Below, in pieces: positions 57,001 to 64,000 of a stretch of DNA of 64,000 bases. The notes below the pieces were generated by a model. The model made no database searches. It had not been told where the DNA came from and was given only the letters and a program-made list of their open reading frames with translations. The DNA is from Lunularia cruciata (Eukaryota; Streptophyta; Marchantiopsida; Lunulariales; Lunulariaceae): NCBI GenBank assembly GCA_948567375.1, contig OX419760.1, forward strand, positions 52,266,001-52,330,000, given 5' to 3'. Position numbers and translations under genes: made by a program. How positions within the stretch are numbered: the first letter of the stretch is position 1; the number at the start of each line of letters is the position of its first letter.

Positions 57001-57612
57001 TGTTACAGTGATTGTCTGATTCGCCTTGAACCAAAGAGGAGTGCAACAACTACCACAAATCCTATCAAGAATATTCAGGCATCCAGGCAAGGGACGTCAG
57101 GGGACATCCAGGCGATGTTCCATCAGAACATACGTTCGCCCGACGTCGCATACGAAGTCGCAAACCTTGGAGATGGATCGCTGGATGGAAGCTCTTGGAT
57201 ACGGATCAAAAAGCAGATTACGCAAACCCACGGTCTCGTCTGAACATCACCTCGTTCACTACCGAAAGCCAAGCGCCTGGTGGAATTGCTCCGATGAGAA
57301 TTATCATCAAAGTAACTAAAACATGCCAAATTGATCAGACTCTTGGAACATTCCACGACATCTTGCTGTCATATACATTCCAAAGATTTCAACTACAAAG
57401 ATTTCCAATTCTTCTTGTAGTCTGGAAATGCTTGAACCATGAAACCCCATTCTACGGAAGGGGAAGTCGACCATTCCATGGAGATTACCCAAGTCCTCGG
57501 GAATCGGGCCAGTGAAATGGTTTCCAAATAGATCAATTGACTTCAGAGCTGGAACCACGTACGCTAAGACAAACTTCACGACTTCTGCAAGCACTGCCTC
57601 GAAGCCAACCAC
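57000..57612 (-). pseudogene. LRR fragment with possible transmembrane segment (receptor-like, minus)
   Basis: 57612-57316 is open for 98 codons and contains a plant-type LRR, VPALKSIDLFGNHFTGPIPE followed by DLGNL. Further on, near 57080-57030, another frame reads IFLIGFVVVVALLFGSRR, a hydrophobic stretch ending in basic residues like a single-pass membrane anchor. LRR then anchor is the order of LRR receptor-like proteins. Upstream on this strand lies a copia element, and beyond it more LRRs, so I read this as the membrane-proximal part of one split gene. Confidence 0.55.
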
Positions 57613-58329
57613 GTGATCCTCTTCTTCTTCCAGTGGGTAGTGACCCAGTTTAGTCTAATCATCAAAAGTAGATGCTCTAGATTTAAGAATAAAAATTGTT
57701 GAAAGAAAACCAATAGGTAGAACTTGCAATCAATCGTAATTATACTAGATGAATAAGATTTCCCTGATTTAAGAATCGAAATTGGATTTTCTACATTTAA
57801 GATAGAATTTGTGGAGAGAAAACCAATGGAGAGAACATGCAATCAATCGAAGTCATACCAAATGAATCAGGATATATCTTCTCATAAGTGGTTCACTCAT
57901 AAGTGAGGTTATATTCAGATATAAAGAAAGAGAGCACACCTTCATTCGGGTCACTTTATTTATTGATTTAGATGATCTCTTCTATATGTAGACTTATAAC
58001 ATAATATCTCTTTAGTCCCGTTCGGCTAATAGCTTACTACTACGTGGAAAATATCTCTTAATTCTTGTCTATTTATTCAGTCAATATTGAATTTGTTGGA
58101 TGGAAAATCTAAACTAGAGCTGCCATAATAGCTTCTTAAAGAACCCTAACTATTATTTGCTAGTAATTAATATCTAATTATTTTATTATGTTACTGAATT
58201 TAATCTAAAAATATAGATTTGATGCTTTTAATAATCTACACCTTATTCTTTTTTTTTTCCTAATAAATTGAACTTACTTAGAGAATGTACTCTAAATTAT
58301 GGTAAATCTTAGAACGACATACGGTATTA

Positions 58330-58950
58330 TTGAGCAAGTCCAAATATGTTTGAATTTGCTCATTATATAAAGGTTTAGCTAAGAAGTCGGTTAGAATCTA
58401 AGAACGACATGCAGTATTATTGAGCAAGTCCAAATATTTTTTAATTTGCTGATTATTCAAAGGTTTAGTTAACAAGTCAGTTTGATTCTTAGTAATATTC
58501 ACTTCTGGAAGCGAGACTTCTCCATCTACAATCATACCTATATTAGATATCTTCTTATACTTTATCAATGTGTTTGGTCCTAGAGTGATAATGTTAATTA
58601 TTACCAAAAGTGAAAAGCACTTCGACTTCCACAACAGAGCAAACTCGTGATTTAAAATTTTCTTAGTTTAGCAATCTATCCATATAATCAAATCTATGGT
58701 GTAGTGATACTTTCTCTATGTATCTGGTCCTAGAGTGATAAAATTGATTGTTAGCAAAAATGGAAAGCACTTTGACTTTCAGAATAGAGCCAACACATGA
58801 TCTCATAAATGTCCCAAATTTAGCAATCAATCTATGCAAACAAATATATGATACAGTGATACTTTATCAATACTTTTGGTCCTAGAGTGACAAACTTAAA
58901 TTGTTAGCGAAAATGAAAAGCACTTTGATTTTCACAATATATTCCATTAT
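58330..58950 (-). pseudogene. Copia RNase H end with internal tandem copies
   Basis: 58634-58398 reads GEVSLPEVNITKNQTDLLTK followed by PLNNQQIKKYLDLL, the C-terminus of copia pol. TTGGTCCTAGAGTGA occurs at about 58572, 58724 and 58880, marking three degenerate tandem copies of a ~155-bp unit. ATTATTGAGCAAGTCCAAAT occurs at 58326 and 58412, a second duplication of about 85 bp. Confidence 0.75.
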
Positions 58951-59029
58951 CTTGGGTTTTATATGAGTCCATAAAGCGACATTTAAAAAATAGCATATAC
59001 AGTTCTCCTTCCCGTTGACGTTGTATCTT

Positions 59030-59390
59030 TTGGTTGAAGCATATAAATCTCCTCATTCAATTGACCATGTAAGAAAGTTATAGTGACATCCATCCTCAAG
59101 CTCCATATTAAAGAGGGCAATAACTGCAGAAAGCACATGTATAGAGTTGATCTTCACAATCAGTAAAAATTTATTGAAATACACACTTGAGATTTGTGTA
59201 AATCTTTTTGTAACCAATCTTGCTGCCAGTTTGTCCTCCACCTACTTTTGGATAGTCTTCCTTCGTCCTATATACCACTTGCAACCAATAAACTTCTTAA
59301 GATTTCATCTGAACTCTATGTCTAGTTTTTGTAAAGATTCTATTTCTTTTGCCATAGCAGATTTCTACTTGCTACAAGTTACTTTCTAAA
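59030..59390 (-). pseudogene. Copia reverse transcriptase fragment
   Basis: Frames on the minus strand read AARLVTKRFTQISSVYFNKF, the counterpart of the copia K-A-R-L-V-A-K-G-F-Q segment, and then IWSLRMDVTITFLHGQLNEE followed by IYM, the D-V-x-x-A-F-L-H-G-x-L box. The frame changes between them and stops occur. The catalytic YVDD region is not found; sequence passes quickly to RNase H. Confidence 0.8.
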
Positions 59391-59863
59391 ATATGCATTT
59401 TGCATTGCCTCACTAGAAGCTTCTCCATTCAATGTAATGGACGCAAATGCAACAACCTCATTAAACCCATAACATGGAGTAGTCTTACGATTTCTCTAAG
59501 ATCTTTGGAGTGTCGACTTTGAGGAGTCTTCTTGAATGCCAAGATAAGCTCCCCATACAAGCTCGTAACTTGATCCATGTTCTCCAAAAACTGTATAGAA
59601 CGCAATGTATACTCTTAGAGAATTCTGTTGTACAATCTACTATCTTCATGTCTTTTGTTGATAGTTTAGGAAAATATATTCCTTCAAGGATTACGATTTC
59701 TATAGAATGTGAGCTATTATGATCAGAAATTTTTTTACCTCTTGTAAATAGCAAGCTGCATTCACTTATTCCGCTTAAAACCTCTTATGCAGTTCTGGAT
59801 TACACATTATACTTCTTTCTTTTCACAAAATCATTTGGTTGAATCTATCCACAGGGGAGGGGA

Positions 59864-59886
59864 GGGGGGGGGGGGGGGGGGGGGGG
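59864..59886 (+). repeat. Poly-G run of 23
   Basis: GGGGAGGGGA then 23 G. It lies inside the copia interior. It may form a G-quadruplex. Confidence 0.9.
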
Positions 59887-61509
59887 TTGGCCTATCCTCA
59901 GTTGGCCTATAACCTCTTGGTTGAGGGGTGCTCCCAAACCCATGAAATGATGCACAATACCCTCATCTTTGGATTTTTCAGCAAACTTATACATATCCCA
60001 GCATTGTTAATTCTTATAAGTTTGACCTTCTTTCCGGTATGCTTCTCAGCTCTTGTTTTCCATTATAAGAAAATGCACAAAAGCTTTGATTTCTTTCTTA
60101 TCATACACAAATGCTTTCTTGAGTAATAACCAATTAAAGAAAAAAAATTAAACTCTAAAGAATATGAATAGAATCTGAGATAATCTCAACACATCATAAC
60201 ACATATAATTTAAAATTCTTCTTATTGTATTAAATATAGTGCTAAAGCTTACTGTTTGTTATTTTCCAAAGATACAATACTTTAAGTTTTGATTCTTTTT
60301 GGCAACTAACTCTTACAAAAGTTTGATAGATCTTTCTTGCTCATGTGATCCAACTAATCATACTGCAATCGGGACATATTCAATGCTCTAGACTCCTAAG
60401 AAGCTATAACAACTTTCTCGCTATCAACCTTAGCTCATACAGATTCTTCGCTCTCCTTGCTTGCATCATCTTCCTTACCTTCATCATCATCACAAGAACC
60501 TCCTTCATAACTTTCATAACTCCATTTTCAAACACATACACACATCCACTTAAGTCAACTGCACCAAAGGAAATCAGGTTCTTTCTTGGATACAGTACAT
60601 GCAGACTCTTATCAAAGTTCTCACTGCTTCATCAAATATATCAATTTGTATTGAACTTATCTTTATAGTCTTGCAAGAAGCATATTCCTCATAAACATAG
60701 TTCTATCGTTGTGGCGACTGTAAGTGTAGAATCAGTCCTTTTGTGGACACATCTGACACTAACATCCAGAACCTAAGATACACCATTAGACAAAACTAAT
60801 CTCATCAATGTGTCCATCTAAATAAGCATAGCTACCTTGCTTTGTAATTGACATTTCTCTTTCTGATCTTTCTTATTGCCTATCTTGGCTATACAATCCT
60901 TCTTTGATATTTCCTACTTTCCCATGTTCTCAACACTTTCCTCCAATACTTAATTCACTTTACAGGTTTAGATCTTGCTCTCCCCTTGCTCTATATTCTC
61001 TCCACTTTTCTAAATCTCGTGAAAATGGTTTTTGAGTTCTTCCCTTCATTAATATATTACTACGAGCCTCTTTCTTATCTCATGAGAAAGAAGCTAAACT
61101 AACTACTGCACCATATAACAATAGAACATAGAACATAGAACCATATAGCATATAACATAGAAGAACCAATAACCTAAAAGATGCAATCAATTGAGAATTA
61201 CATCAAATGTAATAAGGTTCTCCTTGTTACTGAAGCTATGTCCCAAGTTATGGAGAACAAACTCTCATTTTGAATACTTAACTGATTCATGTCCTCTCTC
61301 TCTTATAAGTGCCCAAACATGGCACAACATGTTCTTCAGTCCTCACTTAGACAATAAACTGCTACACCACATAACATATCTCATAAATTCTTTTTTTATC
61401 TACTCAATCAGTATTGGATCTGTTTAATCTAAACTTTAAATTATAGTCTAGACCTTCAAGTACAACTGCCACTATAGTATTTAAAAATCTTTAACCATTA
61501 TTTGTTACA

Positions 61510-63640
61510 AACTGAAACCTTAAACGTTTCTTTAACCGATCCACTGACTTTTAACCTAAATGGATATTGAGCATCTTCAACTGAAATTTCGAACTGCATT
61601 TCACTGTTGGTGACATCAAGCATTCGAGTACATGTATGAAGAACCCCGATCACCATAAATGTACCTGAGAGTTGCTTGTTATTCAAGAGTATTATGCCCT
61701 ACCACGAAGAATTGGGGTATTGGGCCTATAAAATTGTTATGCTCTAATAGAGTTATCTCTCACCACACGCGTTTTCCAAGGAAATGGAGATGGGTATGAT
61801 ACGCGTATGGACATTTTGAAGCAGATATATTATTTTCGACGTCACCCGATTTCGCAAACCGCTTCGGCCAGATCAAGGTACAGTAGCGATCAGGAGCTTC
61901 GTGAGGAAAACAACACTTCCCTGTTAAATGTGTCACGGTACAAATGTAGTATTGTCAACATTTCACAAAGCACCCGACGCCATTAGTGATGATAAGTTAG
62001 TTACCTAGAGAAGCATAATCTTCCACTGTAGATCTATCCGCAAACAGATATGATCCAGTAGCGATGAGTAGTTCCCCTAAGAAACATCTTATGCACATAG
62101 ATTCTTTTATACTATAAATTATAAGCTCTACCAAATCGCTCGATTTGACAGGTATCGAAGTTGCTGCGGCTAAGCACAAGGTTCATAAGAGAGGAGCAGT
62201 TTCCGGAGGAAGAAGGATTTTCCCGGCGAGTTCTTTCCCGTACAAGATCAAATGACTCAACTTGGATAAGTCACCCAATTCACGTTGAATGTCATCCGCA
62301 GTCAAGTTGTTCCCGTCTGAGATCAATACAAATTAGAGATGAACAGTTCTGCAGTGACGAAAGAGTTTAGTCCATAGACAAGAACACATCTCTCAAGTCC
62401 ATCAAGTCCACCTGTCAAATTGTTCTCGCTGGAATCAAGATATATTAGAGAAAAGCAGTTCGCTGATGAAGAAACAGTTCCCGTTTAAATTTATAAGTAG
62501 ACAGGAGCATGTGTCTCAACTAGGGCCAGGCGACCAATTCCACAAGTACCTCATCCAGTAAGTTGTTCACGTTGATTTCGAACACTACTTACAGATCAAC
62601 AATTCCTCCATGAAATGGAAATCCCATTCGGGACCTGCCAGCTTATTGACAAGCAAGTCTCAGTTTTTCAAATCATCCAATTCCACAAGTCTCTGAGATC
62701 CCTTCTGGTTCTAGATCTTTAAAGAAACTTCATCTAGAGACGAGTAGTTTCCCCAAGGAAGCAAGCACTTTCCCCATGAGCTGGTTGATATCCAAGCTCA
62801 ATTCTATCAACTTAAACAAAAACCCCCAACTCTTCAGGTATTTCTCCCTTCCACCGGTTTCTATCCAAACAGGTGGAAGGGAGAAATACTTTTCACGTAA
62901 GGAGCTTCTCCGCGGAAACGGGAATTAGGCCTCTAAAATTATCCGGGGCAAAATCTAATTCTCTCAATTGTTGCAAATTACCCAACTCCAAGAGTATGTG
63001 TCCGTTCAGAATATTGAAGCTCCGATTGAAATGTTCAATCGTGAAGCATTGTCTCAAAGAGATTGAGATTGTCCCATATAGTTCACCATCAGCTAACGAC
63101 AGTACTCTCAACTCTCCCGAACCATGAAAGTTGGAGGGAATGGAACCTGTAAAGGAATGGAGATGGAGAGACAAGTCAAGGACCCGTACCCTCGAGTAAA
63201 TCCCAAGAGATTTGGGAATGGAACTTTTCCACAGATCCAGGACATGAATAAAAGGAAGTTCACTGAGTATTGTAAGGACGGTTTGGCACTTCCCCGGTGC
63301 ATGCAGTCATGTTGAAACCTATGATCTTAGCCGACGAGATCTTACACTGGATACCTTCCAAATGCAGGTCCTTGTATCGAATCATACGTTCCTGTCCACG
63401 GGTCCATATCCTTGGTAGCGGTGCTACTGCAATTGATAGCAAATGAACTGCCTCCCTTGTGAAATTACGGAACCTTGTGATCCTTTTGTCACACTATCGA
63501 CCTGTGGCAAGATGGAAGACCTTGAACTATCCATTCCGACAAGTAACTGCTACTGTCGCTTATCAGACAATACTTCGCACCGATTGAATGTCAATGCACG
63601 TATAGAGAGGAAACGGATTACGTAGACTGACGGATGGTTG
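61510..63640 (-). pseudogene. LRR receptor-like gene fragment (minus)
   Basis: On the minus strand LRRs are readable with stops: near 63440-63260 (RYKDLHLEGIQCKISSAKII, TGEVP), 63250-62893 (SFTGSIPSNFHGSGELRVLS, ELYGTISISL, LGNLQQLRELDFAPDNFRGL), 62870-62830 (LDRNRWKGEIPEELG), 62430-62400 (YLDSSENNLTGGLDGL) and 61686-61640 (LNNKQLSGTFMVIGVLHT). The LxxLxxLxLxxNxLxGxIP pattern is that of plant extracellular LRRs, which bind ligands. Frameshifts are frequent. It lines up with the LRR and membrane segment at 57.0-57.6 kb on the other side of the copia element. Confidence 0.65.
62838..62889. repeat. Inverted repeat, 18-bp arms, in the LRR region
   Basis: GTATTTCTCCCTTCCACC (62838-62855) and its exact complement (62872-62889), 16 bp apart. 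One arm is LRR-coding (KGEIPEELG side), the other follows EKLLT, so a short inverted duplication is likely. Confidence 0.8.
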
Positions 63641-64000
63641 GGTTTATGGTTTTATGGCAAGCTAGTAGTGCATATCGTCGGTGGACGTCCTCGAGTACAA
63701 ACTACACGCTCCTGTTTCTGGTTTTGGTTTGGAACAGAAGCATTCTGGATAGACAGACACTTCAAACCTTTCACACAACTGAAACTCACGCACTCTCAGA
63801 ACTCACGACGACTACTAGATAGTTAGGGTTGTAGTTGAGGGGAGCACCAACGGGTTTTTCTCTCCTTCACATGGAAAGTTACAGCTCTTGAGCGGGGGTC
63901 TTTTTGCATCAAATTCATGAAGTTTGAAGGATACGGAGGTCTGTAAAGGTTAGCTGCATGAATTGGATGATGTAGTAATGCACAAACGTTGACTCAAAAT
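63641..64000. other. Upstream flank of the LRR fragment
   Basis: Two overlapping + frames of 62 codons, neither recognised. For the minus-strand LRR gene this would be the 5' end or promoter side; no signal peptide could be read with confidence. Confidence 0.3.

Larger units (their letters stand above)
57660..61509 (-). mobile_element. Degraded Ty1/copia retrotransposon
   Basis: Minus-strand domains appear in copia order: a gag-preintegrase segment (60620-60390, LISFGAVDLSGCVYVFENGV ending in NLYEL), RT (59390-59030) and RNase H (58634-58398). Related ends at 57838-58165 and 61182-61509 (CAGTCAATATTGAATTTGTT against CAATCAGTATTGGATCTGTT; ACTATTATTTGC against ACCATTATTTGTTACA) are probable LTRs of about 330 bp, much diverged. 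LTR limits are uncertain because GCAATCAATCG also occurs at 57723. The element sits between LRR fragments. Confidence 0.75.

Noticed and set aside
59839-60126. 95-codon + frame starting across the poly-G run
   Set aside because: It opens with poly-Gly from the G run and lies antisense to copia coding sequence.

Overview
The window looks like nuclear DNA of a land plant. It holds one recognisable host gene, a small ORGAN SIZE RELATED/ARGOS-like protein, plus a degraded leucine-rich-repeat (LRR) receptor-like gene. Almost everything else is transposable-element sequence: Ty3/gypsy chromoviruses primed by initiator-Met tRNA, one Ty1/copia element, and a non-LTR retrotransposon family whose N-terminal C2H2 finger and C-terminal nuclease-like domain recall the R2/CRE/NeSL group. 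No tRNA, rRNA, CRISPR array or prokaryotic operon is visible. I lean towards a non-seed plant such as a bryophyte, but that is an impression and not a demonstration.

Layout. 1-3.3 kb: tail of a gypsy pol whose integrase is followed by a PHD finger, then a direct repeat. 3.8-10.8 kb: low-copy AT-rich DNA peppered with 5'-truncated pieces of the non-LTR element, several with exact target-site duplications (TSDs) and as short as 34 bp. 10.8-12.5 kb: AT-rich spacer with TA runs and a perfect hairpin. 12.8-24.4 kb: a broken chromovirus (family C) with gag, protease, RT, integrase and chromodomain on the + strand, interrupted by minus-strand pieces and solo LTRs of its own family. 24.4-26.2 kb: a second, minus-strand copy of the PHD-type gypsy in which the PHD finger is deleted. 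26.4-26.7 kb: an uninterrupted 341-bp (CA)n tract. 26.9-27.6 kb: another family C solo LTR.

28.37-49.76 kb is one nested retrotransposon complex whose junctions can be read to the base. A + strand chromovirus (family B, TSD CAAAT) was split at 30541/42543 by a 12-kb minus-strand tandem array of the same family (TSD AAGAT), and again at 44416/48167 by a 3,750-bp element (TGTG...CACA ends, TSD AGAAG) that carries a minus-strand coiled-coil ORF. A 3.3-kb non-LTR element (38.96-42.24 kb) sits inside the outermost LTR of the minus array. The two long internal regions of that array have complementary losses: one keeps protease and lacks RT, the other keeps RT and lacks protease.

50.6-52.4 kb is GC-richer host DNA with short tandem repeats, a purine-rich leader and the ARGOS-like ORF (52180-52380, +). 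52.4-57.3 kb is low-copy DNA without a gene I can support. 57.3-63.6 kb holds LRR fragments on the minus strand, apparently one receptor-like gene split by a minus-strand copia element (about 57.66-61.51 kb).

Nearly every transposon ORF carries stops and frameshifts, so these are fossils. The ARGOS-like ORF is the only intact gene I would defend.
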